64,000 bases of DNA from Hirudo medicinalis (GCA_011800805.1 MPNW01000476.1:62001-126000); one strand, 5' to 3'; positions 12,301 to 35,200 are shown, numbered from the stretch's first letter. The notes: generated from the letters alone by a model not told the origin. Numbers and translations are program-made.

Positions 12301-14542
12301 CTATAACAACTATAATTATTACTATCAACTAATTGTAATTAATTGAAGTTAAATACAATATTTTTTGCTTTTGGCATCAAGAAATGAAATACCTGTGTGG
12401 AAATTGATTTCAAGGGATTTGGTGGACCTTTAAGAAAATCCATTATTAGTCAATAATATTTTAATTAAATATCTTAAAAGTAATCGTTATTATATCCCTA
12501 TAATTATAGCTCTGTTATTAACATGTAATAATTATGTTAATTATAAGTAATAAACTTGAAATGTATACAGCTTACTTACTGGGTTTAAGAATATCTTTAA
12601 CTTCGTCCTGGAAACGGATAAATAAATCCCATGAATTAATAAAATTGTTTAGCTATTTATAAAATTACTATAACGTAATATCTAATGATAAAGATTTTAA
12701 ATTCACGTTTATCCAATACATTTCGTTATTAGACGAAATAGTCAAACGTTCTTACTACTGCTTCGTAACCTGACCCTTCGTCATCTGAACTCTCTTCTGA
12801 CAGCGGGAGGAGTCTGGCAGCCTGTTTTCGAGCTGGTAGAATAACAATTTCCTCATTTGTTCTCATTTTGCTACCACGAGAATTGAACTCCCGAGGAACG
12901 GGATCCAAATCTTCGCATGCCATTTTGCCGAGAGGAGCGGTTCTTGGCGGAAGTTCAGGAGGACCTGAATTCGGGGTGCATTCGCCCAAAGAGAAATCCG
13001 TCTGTGATTCGTAGTGATCTGGCTCCAAATATCCGCAATAGGATTTATCCTGCTGAGAAATTTATCTACGTCTGTTAGAAACCATAAAACAACTCCCACT
13101 ACATGCTCTTACAGAGAAAACCTACTTTTGTCAAATCAGTATCTCCTAAAGGAATAAAGAAACATGCATAGGTTAATGATCATTGACAACAATAACAATA
13201 ATAGCATCTGCGACTACGACAATAATATCAATAGCAATGAGCATAATATTATTAAGACATCGGACAGAATAAGTTTATTTTCTAAACACGCACAATTACA
13301 TCCAACTCACCATCTGCAAATTCATCTTCTGAAGACTAAAACGACGATAATTTGGAAATAATAATCAATTGATAAAATTAATAACTAAATGACTAATAAC
13401 TAGTATTAATTAACAATCAAAAGAGTCTCATACAACAGTTACTTGGTAAGTCTCATCGAAACTGTCATCGGACGCTGTCAACAAAGCAGAAGAAAGTGAG
13501 TTTATAAAAACCACAAATAGCTGAGTTTAAATATATCGAAAAGCAAATAATTATCAAGAAAAGTATAAAAAACTGACGAAAATTGCTAAATATCCCAATA
13601 TTGTTCAACTTCGATATCAGTTCTCTGAAAAGCGATCAAATAAATTAAACAAACGAGATATTTCATATAACAATAAAATAAAAGGTAACTAAACAAATAA
13701 TTAAAAATACACTAACTAACAATAATAATAACTAACTTAATTAATTTCTAACTTGGCTTAGTGAATTTCTTTGGCGACACTTACCTCGTTTGTTTTTCAT
13801 TCATCCCAAACATTTCTTTTTGGGGCTGGGATGAACTCAACTAAATATTTTTTTAAATAAAATAAAGATTTAGAAATAAATTATGTAAGTGTAATTAATC
13901 CTTTCATTTGTCATTTCGACATTGATTGCAATGCTTTGCCCTTGCCAAATGTTCATACCAGAAGTTTTTGTCCGTTGATTTTATGTTGTTTGATGTATCG
14001 CTTGGCGCTTCCAAAGCCACTCTGGAATAAAGTGTTTTTTTTTTAAATTTTAAAAATCATATATGTAGGTAACATGATTATAATGAGAAAGATTATAACA
14101 TTTTTTGAGTAGTGCTCTATTTAAACGCCTTGGTGCGATTCTTTAAAGTTATGTTTGTTTTAAATTACATCAGAATTTATATGATTATTTCATGCCGAAT
14201 TAAAATAAAAATATTCAGCATATGGTTGGCAACTTCCAGATAACTCCGGAATTAATTGTAAAGATGGATTTGAAAATAAACATATTGACATTTGTCGATT
14301 CAAATGCAAATAGTTTGTCATCCTTCAAAATACTAGCATGTTTATAACATACACAGTTGCCTTATTATATAATAAGCAATTATCCATCCTACAAATTATA
14401 ATATTATATTTATTCGATGTTAATTTATAGTTATCACTATAATTATTGTTCATAAAAACTCACAAACCTCAGAAAACCAATCGACCACATTCTGAACAGT
14501 CCATTGAGAAACCATTTCTGATGATAACGTTCTTGAACTCAT
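9353..14542 (-). CDS. SLP-76/BLNK-like adaptor (SAM, Pro/Tyr-rich linker, SH2)
   Basis: Scaffold protein of tyrosine-kinase signalling. Firm minus-strand exons: 14542-14468 and 14021-13959 and 13840-13785 (SAM start WTVQNVVDWFSE, then INGQKLL, then MFGMNEKQT), 10856-10441, 10152-10075, 9952-9803, 9469-9353 (stop). The SAM runs on into an exon near 13620. The linker is assembled from many tiny exons near 13450, 13320, 13120, 13050-12735, 12600-12578, 12425-12392, 12190-12143, 11979-11931, 11783-11732, 11240-11175 and 11016-10965; some of their borders are not settled. It carries Pro-rich runs (FPNLPPKLPPPRK, KPPPNPPLSP, PSLPPRPKAP) and Tyr sites in acidic context (YCGYLEPDHYES, GSGYEAV, GLDYEIG). 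The SH2 starts at DEKWYHRINREEA and has the FVVRPSS phosphotyrosine-binding core. SAM + linker + C-terminal SH2 is the SLP-76 architecture; BLNK and CLNK lack the SAM. Start: first Met of the SAM exon. Confidence 0.82.
11851..11923. repeat. AAT microsatellite in SH2 adaptor intron
   Basis: Imperfect run of AAT/ATA triplets inside an intron of the minus-strand SAM+SH2 gene. It is simple sequence with no coding role. Confidence 0.9.
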
Positions 14543-15919
14543 AGTTTAAAATAATTTCAGATAACCCGTCAATTGTATCGAATCATACTTATTTGATGAT
14601 TCTTCGCAAAATGAACAATCCCTACCTTTTAACGTGAAACTTCCTCGTCTCAGTCTGGACAATACAGCTTGACAATGCTAAATTAGCAATGCATTGGTAT
14701 GATTGGTGCAAAAGAACTGCAATGTTAGGTGTTAGGTTAGCTCAGATGATTGCGTTCCTCCATGCAATTGCAACAGTCGAAACTCTCGCAATCCAGCTTG
14801 TACTGCCAGAGGACACCCTAGAGAAGGAGCGCTACATAAATGTAAATATAAATGGCTAATGAAAAACGCCCCCCCCCCCCCGATGTTGTGTAATGCTTAT
14901 GGCTCTATATAAATGAACTGCATTTAACCAAAACAAAAATTGTTCATTTAACTGGTGCAAAAATATTTTAAAGGCGTGTGAACTCAATTTATAAATAGGT
15001 TGCTAATGTTTCCCATTTAGTAAAAACTGGGTGATTTTTGGTTAAGAACATGAATGCGTCGCCTAAAATACATTTCTAGGATCCAACTTGAACATTACAG
15101 AATTATTTACCATTCGATGCAGACTTTTCATCACGTTCCAAAAACTTTTGCAGTTTTTGTTTCTTAAGGCAAACATTTTTTGAAGGCCTGGAATTTAATA
15201 AAACAATAGCTCAAGCAATTCAGTTACTATTTTTTCGAATAAATATAAACAATCCATTTTTTAAACGTTGTAGAATAAATTTTAAACATCTAAACATGAT
15301 TATTAGATATTTTATGAATGTACGACTTGCTCCTACTGACCATCACCAACAATCACCATCAGTCTGACCAGCACGGGATTTACCCAGATGGAGGCCTCGG
15401 TGCAGTATGGTGGTGGAGGCCCCCCGTGCAGTGGCATATCCTTACCATACCTAAATCCGGCACTGAGTCTGACCGTAATTTCCCGATAAAGTACTTCTAG
15501 CTGCGTGGCTTCATCTATCCAGATTTAATAATAAAATAGTTGATTAATTTAAATAGAATTTCATCGCTGAATATTTGTAAGTCACATCGATAAACATGAT
15601 ATTATTGTCTAAATTAATTTTGCGATAAGTTTTCAAAAGATTTCAATTTAAAAAATTTGCGCGACTCCGACCGAATCCAAATTATTTCTGAAGTGCAATT
15701 AAGTTTTTAATTAGGAAATATTTTAATTAATTAAGCAATCTGCCGATTATGATTGAAATATTGTTTACGTTAATATGCCCAAATTAGCACCTGACCTGTC
15801 ACACCTGTACTTTGCTGCACATCAAAACAACGGGCGATATGCGTGTGGGATGGCTTTTAACTGAGTAAATAGACGATACAATTTATCCGAAAGCAACAGG
15901 AAAATCAACAAAACGAAAA
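14543..15919. other. Divergent intergenic region with tRNA-like repeat candidate
   Basis: Separates the SAM+SH2 gene (-) from the ankyrin gene (+). Around 14735-14850 the sequence gttagctcagatgattg followed about 35 bases later by cagtcgaaactctcgc resembles the A and B boxes of a tRNA-derived SINE (low confidence). A C14 run sits near 14868-14881. A short open segment at 15187-15111 (-) has splice-like borders and encodes a Lys-rich stretch (CLKKQKLQKFLERDEKS), but I cannot link it to a gene. The stretch 15340-15480 is GC-richer and may be a decayed repeat. Confidence 0.4.
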
Positions 15920-16206
15920 ATGGATTCTTCGGAAAAATTCGAAGGTTTGCAGCGCCAACGTCCGTGAAATAAATACCTGTGTCGGAATATTCGAAAGTTG
16001 ATTGCTTAGTTATTTTTTGTTTTTTTTTTTTCTCAGAGGAATCTCTACTCACGAACGAGTGCGATGATTTGGTGGATATCCATTATGCAATCATCCAGGA
16101 CGATATCCAGAAGGTGATTAATTCTAAACTGACCAATTTCCATTCATTAAAAGTTGAGCGATCGGAGAGATCCGTAGAACTGGAGAGTACGAAAAATCGC
16201 AGATAG

Positions 16207-16247
<41 letters not shown>

Positions 16248-19200
16248 TGATATGGTGCTATAATTTATTTTGCTCAATTGTTCACTTTGCTATTCCAGCT
16301 GGACGAGTTGTGCAGTCAAGGTAGGAAAAATCTGGATGGAAAATTCATGGACGATTTGGATCCTCAGCACCTCAACATGACGCCGCTGGCTCTGGCCGCT
16401 GCCCTGAATAAAGAGGAATTAGTCAAGGTGTGGAGTGCACAAGAGTGCGATGTTAATAAATTGATATAATGCTTTTGTCAGAGTTTACTTGACCTTATGG
16501 ATTTTTTCTATCCAATAACATTAAGTGATTTATAAATATTCGTTAAGATACCAGTTAAGTGAAACATAATTGATCTTGATTTGATTGATCTTCAATTTTT
16601 CCAGACACTCTTGAAACATGGAGCAGACGTCGACGCAACGTTCGCTAACCTAAAGACAACCGCCCTTATGACATCATCGTTCCATGGCCATGCCCCTGTC
16701 GTCAAACTACTCCTGGATAATGGAGCAGATGTGAAAAAGACCGATGTTCAGAGGAGTACAGCCTTGGGTTACTGTTTCGGAGGTATTTGAGCGTTCTTTG
16801 AAAATAAAGTCGGTTTGAAAACTGGAATGGTTCATTTTCAACGGACTAAGATATGTTGCGAACATAGTTCAATCTTTTCTCTGTCATCGAAAGCAGGAAC
16901 ACAATTACCTTATTATCATGTCACCATTCTTCTTCTCAAACTCTGAACCAACATTCCTTCAAACTCCTACAAAATCTTTTCCAGGCAGCAGAGTAGCGCC
17001 AGTGGTAACGCTCCTCCTACAAGCTGGCATCGACGTGAACATTTCCAACGTCCTCGGAATGAACGCCTTCCTCTTGGTTTCCGGATATGGAAACGAACGC
17101 TTACTGAAGATGGTTCTCCAGGCCGGAGCCAAGGTCAAAGACGCAGTCAACAACTTCGGTCATACTCCGATACATCTCTCCATCTTGGGAAAGCAGTCGC
17201 AGGTTGACAGCCTCACAGAGAGAGGACGCTACAGCACTGCACACTACGGCCTTAACAGGAGGAACATGAAGACAATATTGATGGATTGGTCGGATAGGAA
17301 TAAGTCGACTTTGTTGAACGGATGCTTACTGGATCATTCCTTCGAGCAGACAGGTCAACTCTTGGAAGATCTTGGAGCTAAGGTGAGCTCCATGTTCAGA
17401 AGGACTGACAGCGAGGATTTGTGGAGCGAGGAGGAAGTTATGAAGCACAAGATCGACGTGGCAGCTAAGTATAGGAAAGAGAAGCTGATCAACACCATGA
17501 CGCACAAGAAAGCAGGACTCATTGACTCCATTCTCTCGTGTGGAGGAAAGCTTGGAAATAAACATGGTGAGTTTTAGGGAAAACCTTCACTTATATTGTG
17601 AACTCGCTGAGGTTTAAGTGCTTGTAGGCAAAGGAACCGCTTCTCAGACATCGACCATGATGGAATCTATGCCGATGAACGAACCATCTCCTCCCTTAGA
17701 CTTAGAGAAAGAGCATGAAGTTCAAGTAATTTGTGAGAACTTTGCCTTGTCCCTGAGGTCACTTTTAGACGCAGGATGTCAAGTGGATGAATCTGAATAC
17801 ACCTTTGGATTGACTGCTCTTGACATTGCCATACTGAACGGGGACACGGAATCCATAGCCATGCTTCTATGTGCAGGGGCAGATCACAATCACCTGATGA
17901 AAATTCTTTCCATGACTGATCTTTATAGGTGCTTCGTGGCTGAAAAACCGGACAGGAAGGAATTCAAAGATTTACTGGATTACGATCCACACATGGATTT
18001 GAACATGTCTTTTGAAAATGCCAACATTCCTACGAGGTATTTCAACTTGAACCTGTAGTTACGGTTTTGCAATTTAATTAATTTGACTTATTTATAAATT
18101 AATCTACCAAAAGTTTTTAATTTCTAATGTTAAAGCAACGTTTTAACTAAAGTTAAACTTGTATTTATTGAAATATAACCATAAATATAGAAAGTAATAA
18201 ATATTCAGATAACATCATATTTTTTAAGCTTCGCAATCTTTAATCAGAGTTGTCTTGAAAATGTCAGGTTATCAGAGTCGGAAAACGATGACATGTTGGG
18301 TGACGTCGGCTTGACACCACTCTCTGTTGCTGCGAAGGCTCCTGACTGTTCTACATTCGACATCATCAAAATGCTTATTAAACACGGTAATTTGTAACCA
18401 GCCACTTCCAATTTAACGTAAATCTCATTATTTATCCTTTGAACCTGGAGAAGTTGACGGCGGAGAGCCAATTTCTCAAAGTTCTCCACGGTTTTCAGGA
18501 TAAGGGGTGTGGATAGGGTTACAGTTTGTGCTAGGGGTTGTCACTTGGCCAACATTCCTTAACTAGTTTCATCCTAAATCTTTAATTTCTCACTGCCACA
18601 TGCAATTCTAAACTTATCCACCATTTCCTGTTTTAATGCTCGTGTACTGAACTTTGACTTTAATTGTCATCTGTACTGCATCTAATTTTAACATTTGTTT
18701 GCTAAGAACCAAATGTGATCTAAGAACAAATTTGTGCTAGTGGTCCAATGGGCCCTTTGTGGATTGAAATAAAATATTTCATATGCATGCATAGGTGTAT
18801 CATATTTTTGACAGGTGCTAAACCAAACCATGTGGGCAAAGGGGGCAGGACGACATTGGGTGAGGCCTGTCGATGGGGCAATGTAAGAATGGTTGAATTC
18901 CTGATCTCCCAGGGGGCTGACATTGAGCAGTCCAACCCAGCCTTCAACGATGCCACACCAATCGGCATTGCAGTCATAGAAAAACAACCGAAAATTGTCG
19001 AATATCTAATCTCTGTAGGCCATTTTGATTGTTATTTTGAAAATTAAGCATTTAAAAACCTTACAAACAATATCACAATTTACAATTAAACATAATTTAA
19101 ACAATATGCTAAATTTTTCAGAAAGGAGCGGCAGTGGACAAAATGTTATCAAATGGGAGAACATGCCTCATAGTGGCGGCAGATTTGGGAGACATGGCCA

Positions 19201-20593
19201 TGGTTGAATTGTTGCTAAAATCTAATCTCAACTCAAATTTCTCGGACAAAAGAGGTTTTGATTATCAGACTGCTCAGCAATATCAGTCGTCACAAAAAGG
19301 TTAACCTGATTAGAGCAATAAAACATCCCTTATTTATTCATTATTATCATTGTCTTTAATCTAGTTAGTTAGGAATTTAATTATGCCATTTTTTTTCTTT
19401 TGGCGAATCTATTTCAGTTTTCGCAAAATTCTGCAGATATTCGAAGAATCCTGGAAGCAATTTCGACAAAAAGTTCCCAATTGAAGGAGGAAGAAATAAG
19501 AAGAATCGAGGCTGAGAAGAGAATTCAGACGGAAATTCAACAAGCATCCTACAAAGAGAAAACTCAGTCGACAATTTCATGCACAGGTTACGAAGATTAT
19601 AAACAAACAAACGACATTTACGACGAAATTGGAGTCGACAGCATTACTGCTCCAAAAGTCGTTATTCCAAAAATAAGGAAGAAGAAAAAGAAAGTCAGTG
19701 AATCTGCTGACAGCCACTACGAAGTCGTCGGTGAACAGCAGATAAAAGCGAAAGCTTCCAAACTCAGCCAGGAATTTCCATCTCAAAATGAGGCAGAACC
19801 AATTTACTCTCAAGTGAAAAAATCGAAGAAATCAAGCGCCAACGGTGCCATTGGTGACGTAAAGTCCTTGGCCGTTGCGACGCTAGAAACAAATGCGCAG
19901 CAAATCACTGAAACTATAGCAACAGGAGTTTCAAAGATCGTAGGCCAAGATAAAAAGCAGACCATCAGAGGAATAGCTCAACCGGTAGTAGAATCGGCCG
20001 TGGGACTTGCCAGGCAGATGAACAAGTCACAGACAGAGGTCCCTGGTGACGATAGCGATGGTGATGATGGTCAGACATCTCCCATTGGACGAAAACCAGA
20101 AGCTTTTCCTCGAGGCATCCCAATACCTTTAAACGGAGAAGTCTTTGATGATGCGAATTCCAAAATAACGTCGATCAAGAAAGAAATGGACTTGGAAAAA
20201 GAAATTGATAAAGGGATTAAGAGCATGAACCTCAATGCACAAGTTGTGCCTGCAAAAAGAAAGAAGAAAATTCCAGAGGAAAAGTCAGGAGACAGCCTGG
20301 GTGATGCTGAACCTATACTGAATTTGAGTGCCAATCCACAGCCAAACGCTCCAATCTCGTTGGATGGCGTCGATGGTGTCATAGTGAAACCTAAAGCCAG
20401 AAGACGCAGGACCAAGACGTCGACAGGTGAAGATCCTGCAATCGAACCAATACATGTCGCCGAAGAGAAAACCGAAGTGATCCAGAATGTCGTGGGGTCG
20501 CAGACTTTGGAGGTTTCTCCAGGTGCTTCTATGGAAATCAAGGTTAAAAAGAAGAAAAAGGTCAAGACCCCATCTGCTGGGGAAGAGTTGTGA
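15920..20593 (+). CDS. Ankyrin-repeat protein with long charged tail, function unknown
   Basis: Ten exons: 15920-15944, 16037-16113, 16299-16427, 16605-16782, 16985-17566, 17628-18036, 18268-18386, 18815-19014, 19122-19299 and 19437-20593. All phases close, giving 3054 nt (1017 residues). The N-terminal ~630 residues contain spaced ankyrin repeats (for example TALMTSSFHGHAPVVKLLL, TTLGEACRWGNVRMVEFL, TCLIVAADLGDMAMVELLL), interrupted by a non-repeat insert around residues 290-470. The last exon (about 385 residues) is an acidic/basic tail starting with a helical segment (DIRRILEAISTKSSQLKEEE) and containing many Lys runs such as KKKKVKTP, possibly nuclear signals or coiled coil. I do not recognise the family; no kinase, death, SOCS or MYND domain is visible. 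The start is the first Met after a likely 5' UTR and its 25-nt exon is in phase with exon 2. Confidence 0.85.
16206..16246. repeat. GA dinucleotide microsatellite
   Basis: Run of about 18 GA units in intron 2 of the ankyrin-repeat gene. Confidence 0.95.
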
Positions 20594-21503
20594 AATTCCT
20601 CCTCCTGAAAAATTCTTCCGCCATTCCTAAATGGAATGTTCTTGCTTGTTACGTTGGGTGCTCGAGACTTGGAACTCATTGTTTGGCAGTGCCTTCCTTT
20701 GATACTCGATGATACTTTGAATGCCAAATGCAAAAAATGATATTTTAGATGTTTATATTGTTCGTTGCTACTAATCCCATATTCCATTGCTGTTGTTTTT
20801 TATGTTCTGAGGAGATTTTCGGAATGCTTCCACTGGCTTGCTTCCATCTAATGGGCCGATCATGCCAAACTTTAAGTCACATTTGGCCATTGCATGGATA
20901 ATTATAAATTGTAAATAGGAATGAGGATCAATATTTTCTAAAACGTATGCTTTCTTGTACTTGGCTCCAAGCAAATGTATCTTATCCGAAGATCATTGAT
21001 TATTGATAATTGATTTAGCAACATTGAGTCAGTGTAAGCTGCCTCGAGGGACTGATCTTGGCATTCATCGTTCTTCCTCTCTCTCCTCTTCACTATGTCT
21101 TCTACTCATCGTGTGAATTTCGCAGATTTAGTTGTCAAGTTGATTTGACAAAATTGATTAGTGAAGGCTTTCTCCATTTATACTAGTTGTTTGTTTTAGT
21201 GGAATCTCACTCCTCCATGGCTACCATAACATTGTTCATCTTCCTTACCAAATGCTGGGCGTTTAAATATTGCGTTGTTTCTGTTTAGAAAGCATTTGAT
21301 GAATACTTCCAAGCAAACTTATTCATTCCTGTTGCAAATATTCCATCATTTGCTTTGTTGAGATTTTAATTCTTGTTCGTTTAAAGGCAATAAAATATGG
21401 AATTTTAATTAATAGTTTTCTTGATGAAACGTTGAATAACTTCTTGTAATATCCTGTGCTTCGCTAAATTTTTAACGAGCGAAGCAAAAGGTCTGTTTTA
21501 AGA

Positions 21504-21540
<37 letters not shown>

Positions 21541-21857
21541 TTAGTTGATATTTTTATTTAACTGTTAAATTTTTTTATATAAATTACTTTCGTTGTTGCA
21601 CTTAAAATTATTGTTCCAATTACGAGTCGCATTTCAGTCTTACCTAAAGTTTACCTGTACTATCGGTCTCTATGACAACCTAGCTACTAGTGACAACTAC
21701 TGGGGCTACAGCTTATCGTAAACTTTCGAGCGAGTTCACATCGGACGGATTTAATTAAAGCACGATAATAACATCAGCAATAATAACAACAACAACATCA
21801 ACAATAATACAATCCAAGTTTATTTGATTGACTTTTTATTCCGATTTATTTTGCTAA
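20594..21857. other. 3' UTR of ankyrin gene and intergenic DNA
   Basis: A probable long 3' UTR runs from the stop at 20593 to the AATAAA at 21389-21394. An AAT microsatellite (about 21507-21541) follows. The last 100 bases, rich in AAC/AAT, lead to the next start codon at 21858. No ORF or RNA gene is supported. Confidence 0.5.
21389..21394 (+). promoter_or_regulatory. Polyadenylation signal AATAAA (ankyrin-repeat gene)
   Basis: First canonical AATAAA after the stop, about 800 bases downstream, in a context (ggcaataaaatatgg) typical of a cleavage signal. Confidence 0.55.
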
Positions 21858-31262
<9,405 letters not shown>

Positions 31263-32224
31263 TTACGAATATAACCAATGAGTGACATTTAATAAATCAT
31301 TCAGCTAAAACTCTTGTAATTGTTTTAAATGTACATATTTCAACTCCAAATTCCTCGTTTATGTTTCGTTTTAAATTATCACAAACTTAAAATTAATAAC
31401 ATTGTAATAATACTATTAACAACAATAGTCATACCAATGAATTGAAATTGAATAGTTTAAGAGCTGAATTTTCGAAACTACCAACTCGAATGCCTGGATT
31501 CGGCGGATTCACGTCGTTTGATCTACGGCAGCACATAATTGGAGATGGCACGGTGGTCTGTGGGCCTCCACCCCCACTAATGGGAAAGCTGGAAACATAA
31601 AATAATAAAATAATAATAGAAACATAAATAATAAAATAAATTAGAAACATAAATACGGGAGACCGGGACTAAATGCAACAGGATGGGTTGCATATGAGTG
31701 CTAAAATATTTGACGAGGCCTACCTGATAGTTGAGCATATATTAAATTCAATGTTATCATTTTATTTTATTATTTCTTCATTTATAAAATTTAATCGTTT
31801 TTTTAAATGAGAGTTTTCCATTTAAAAAGAATATCAAGGTTTTAAAGATGTTATTGCCGATCAGCTGATAAACCACGCGCTGTTACCCTTTATTTGATTT
31901 TTTAAGTGATCAACGAATTGTCACCGGTTATTTAACGAATTAAAATATTATCAGCAGTTTAAATATTTCACCTATGTTGTAAACTAGCCTTCTATTATTA
32001 CAAAAGGAGGTTCGCGAAACAGCCAGTGCTGGAATAGGCCGACAATTCCCAATTATCCCTGCACTTTGTGTTGTCAAACAACCTTTGAATGAGGTCAAAG
32101 TTCCAAATGTGTTGTGAGACTCAGAAGGCTATTTATCAAACTTGATCGGAAGGGGAAAGAATTGCGAATATAGCATTTGAAGAAGAAGGAATAATTCAAG
32201 AATTTGAAGACAAGTAGGTTCGAA
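31263..32224. other. Intergenic DNA, 3' UTR then FTCD 5' region
   Basis: AATAAA at 31291-31296 ends the upstream gene. A GC-richer patch at 31485-31585 (cacggtggtctgtgggcctc) looks like a decayed repeat. Another patch at 32005-32220 is probably the 5' UTR/promoter of FTCD. No ORF is supported. Confidence 0.45.
31291..31296 (+). promoter_or_regulatory. Polyadenylation signal AATAAA (charged-protein gene)
   Basis: AATAAA lies 29 bases after the stop codon at 31260-31262, giving a very short 3' UTR. Confidence 0.6.
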
Positions 32225-35200
32225 ATGTCAAAAATCGTTGAATGCGTGCCGAATTTTTCAGAAGGACGGTCGAAAGAGGTAACGGAAATGGATTTGATTC
32301 AAAATTGGTAGCTTTTAAATCTAGGGCAATCCTAATGTTTTATCGTTTTAAGTATTGACTGAAATCAAGGATGCATAAAATTTACAGCTTTTAAGTAACT
32401 TGATTTTGTACCAATTGGGATTTAATATTTTCACGTTAATGTCTTCATGTTGATATTATTATAATGTTTGGTTTTTTTTCATTGTGTCAATGATTCTTAT
32501 GCCCTCCATCATTTGCAGATTGTAGATGCCATAGGAACATCCATCAAAGCAACCAAAGGATGTTCTTTGCTCAGTGTGGAACCTGGAGCTTCAACGAACA
32601 GAACAGTGTATACATTTGTAGGAACTCCTGAGGATGTGGTCGAGGGAGCCATAAATGCTGCCAAAGTGGCTTTCAAACTTATCGACATGGCAAAGCACAA
32701 AGGTTAGCATCTTTTTCGTGACTTTAAAAACAGATTAGCCACTAGAGCTTAAATGTTTCATCTTCTAACATATTTTCTAAAAAATGTTATGAATCCATTC
32801 AGATTAATAATTTACGACAATAATGTCACATTAACTCAATTAATTGTGCTTTAAAATATTACTTCAATTTGTTCTAAAATCAGGGGAGCATCCAAGGATT
32901 GGGGCGATGGATGTGTGTCCATTTGTACCAATTTCCGAGGTGACCATGGAAGACTGCATCGCTTGTGCCAACAAGTTTGCAGAACGCCTTGCCAATGAAC
33001 TGGGCCTACCTTGTTCGTCTCTTTGCTTTTGCCTGCCAAATTTCAAATAGATGTTTTTCTGACTTACAAACTTTTACAGCTTATCTGTACGGCTTTGCCG
33101 CAAAGCATCCAAAACGGAAGACCATTCCCCCGATAAGAGCAGGAGAATATGAGGGACTTCCCTTGAAGGTTGTCGCTCCTGTTGCTTTTCAATTCATTTT
33201 CTATTTCACTTTTATTTTTTACTACTTATTGTAATTTGATTATTGTTTATGCTTTAATTTAATTATGTGCTGGTAATTCTTATTTGAAATTTTGAAATAA
33301 AAGAAAATACTTTGCATTCGTGTCGATTTGTTATAATCACCATGGAAGTACCTTAATGCAGCTCAAGACCCAAGGTTGGGAGCCCGATTACGGGTCCAAG
33401 GAATTTATTCCCCGTTGGGGGGTCACCCTCGTCGGGGCAAGAAATTTCCTGATCGCTTACAACGTCAACCTGCTCTCGACCAAGGAGCAGGCTCATAGGA
33501 TCGCCCTCGATGTCAGAGAGCAGGGAAGGGGACCAACCCAGGTTTGGATCTGGTCAACTTGAAAAAAATATGGATTATTTATTATTGTGGAGTTATTAAT
33601 TACGAATAACTACATGTTATTTATAGCTATTATGAATTATTATTATCATGAGTCACTTATTGTTTTATGTAGTTGCATTTGTTATCATGGGATGAGGCAG
33701 TCATTCTGTAGAAAGATATAATTTAAAATTATTAATTTTTAAAGAATGTGAATGGAGATGTTAAACAAATACTCTTCTTTATGCTGTATATTTCTTTTTG
33801 CTGTTAAAAATTTTATTTGAGATGTTCGCCATTGTCAATTTGTCTATAATTATTTGATAATGACGATATTAAACCTCAAAAATTGAAGCCTGGAAAGTTG
33901 AAATGTGTTCAAGCGATAGGCTGGTACCTCAAGGAGTCCAACCTGGCTCAGGTTTCGATCAACTTGACCGACCTGGAAACCACAGGCCTTCACGAAGTGT
34001 TCGAGGAAGTGTCCAATGGAGCCAGGGTTGGTCGGTCTTTCGGTTCTTTCCGATACCCGTTGTGTGACACTGTTCTTGTGCGTCCACTAATTATTCTTGC
34101 TTTTGGTTTTATTGATTGTTGGCTAAATTGGTTTTAGTTCTTTGTCTTTATATTTCATTAGCTTTTTTGACACAAAATTGTAATCCATAATTTATTTGCC
34201 AGTTAAAGATATTAGATCTTAATAGTAAAGATAAAAAAAAGAAGTAAAGTAAAAGTAAAAATAATGTGTTAATCCAAACTTAAAAACTTGCTGTATTCAA
34301 TTTTAAAAATCATGATGTCCATCACTTGGTAGTTGTCATTTTAATAATATTGCTAGGAGTTGAAGATCCCCGTTGTTGGCTCCCAAGTTGTGGGTGTTGT
34401 GCCTCTGAGAGTCCTCTTGGCTGCTGCAGACTTTTACATCAACAAGGAGAACTTGTTTGTCCTTGAAGAGGATCAGAAAGTTTTTCTGGTAAATGTACTA
34501 AGTGAATCTAAATGGTAGCTACTTGGTGCTGGGTTAATATCATCTTTGGTCGCTACTTATTCCAAAGGTTGTTTTGTTTAGCTTTTCCACCTCCAAAATA
34601 TTTTCGTCGGTTGGTTATTCGTCATTCCAATTCATTCACAATTTTCCAAGGCAATGTCATTCACCAATACGACATTGATCCTTTATCATAAAATGTTTAT
34701 TCCTGCTGTCGCTAAGACACGAATCGGAAACTTTACTTTACCTGGCTTAAGTTAAACCTATTTGAAAAAAAACCTAATTGTTAAAGCTGATTGAATTTCT
34801 ACAAAATGCTTTTTGTTTCCTTATTTTCCAGGCAATTGAAAGGCTGGGACTGAACTCCCTTGGCGAGTTCAAACCGAAGGAGAAAATCATCGAGTGAGAT
34901 TCTTTTTTTTTATGAATCTATTTTTTTTTATGAATCAGGAATTAATGTTCAATTGAACTGAATTATTTATTTAACCACCTACTAAAATTCCATTTGATAG
35001 ACAAATGTATTATTGACATTAAGGGTTCGATGTAGAAATGGTGCATATCACTCTTACTTGCTAATCGTCCTGTTAGACGAATTAATTACAAATGTTTAGT
35101 GTTTATGTCATATAAATTATAATTATGAAATTATAGTCACATTATCATCGGCACGACCTGCCACTGATACTCCAGGTACATGACGGTAAAGGAAGATGAT

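Noticed and set aside
15318..15500. 60-codon frame with Gly/Trp-rich segment
   Set aside because: Short, no splice-compatible partners and no domain; more likely a decayed repeat.
20071..20787. 238-codon minus-strand open frame
   Set aside because: It lies opposite the last exon of the ankyrin-repeat gene, whose phases close through all ten exons; the minus frame is Phe/Ser-rich antisense of Lys/Glu codons.
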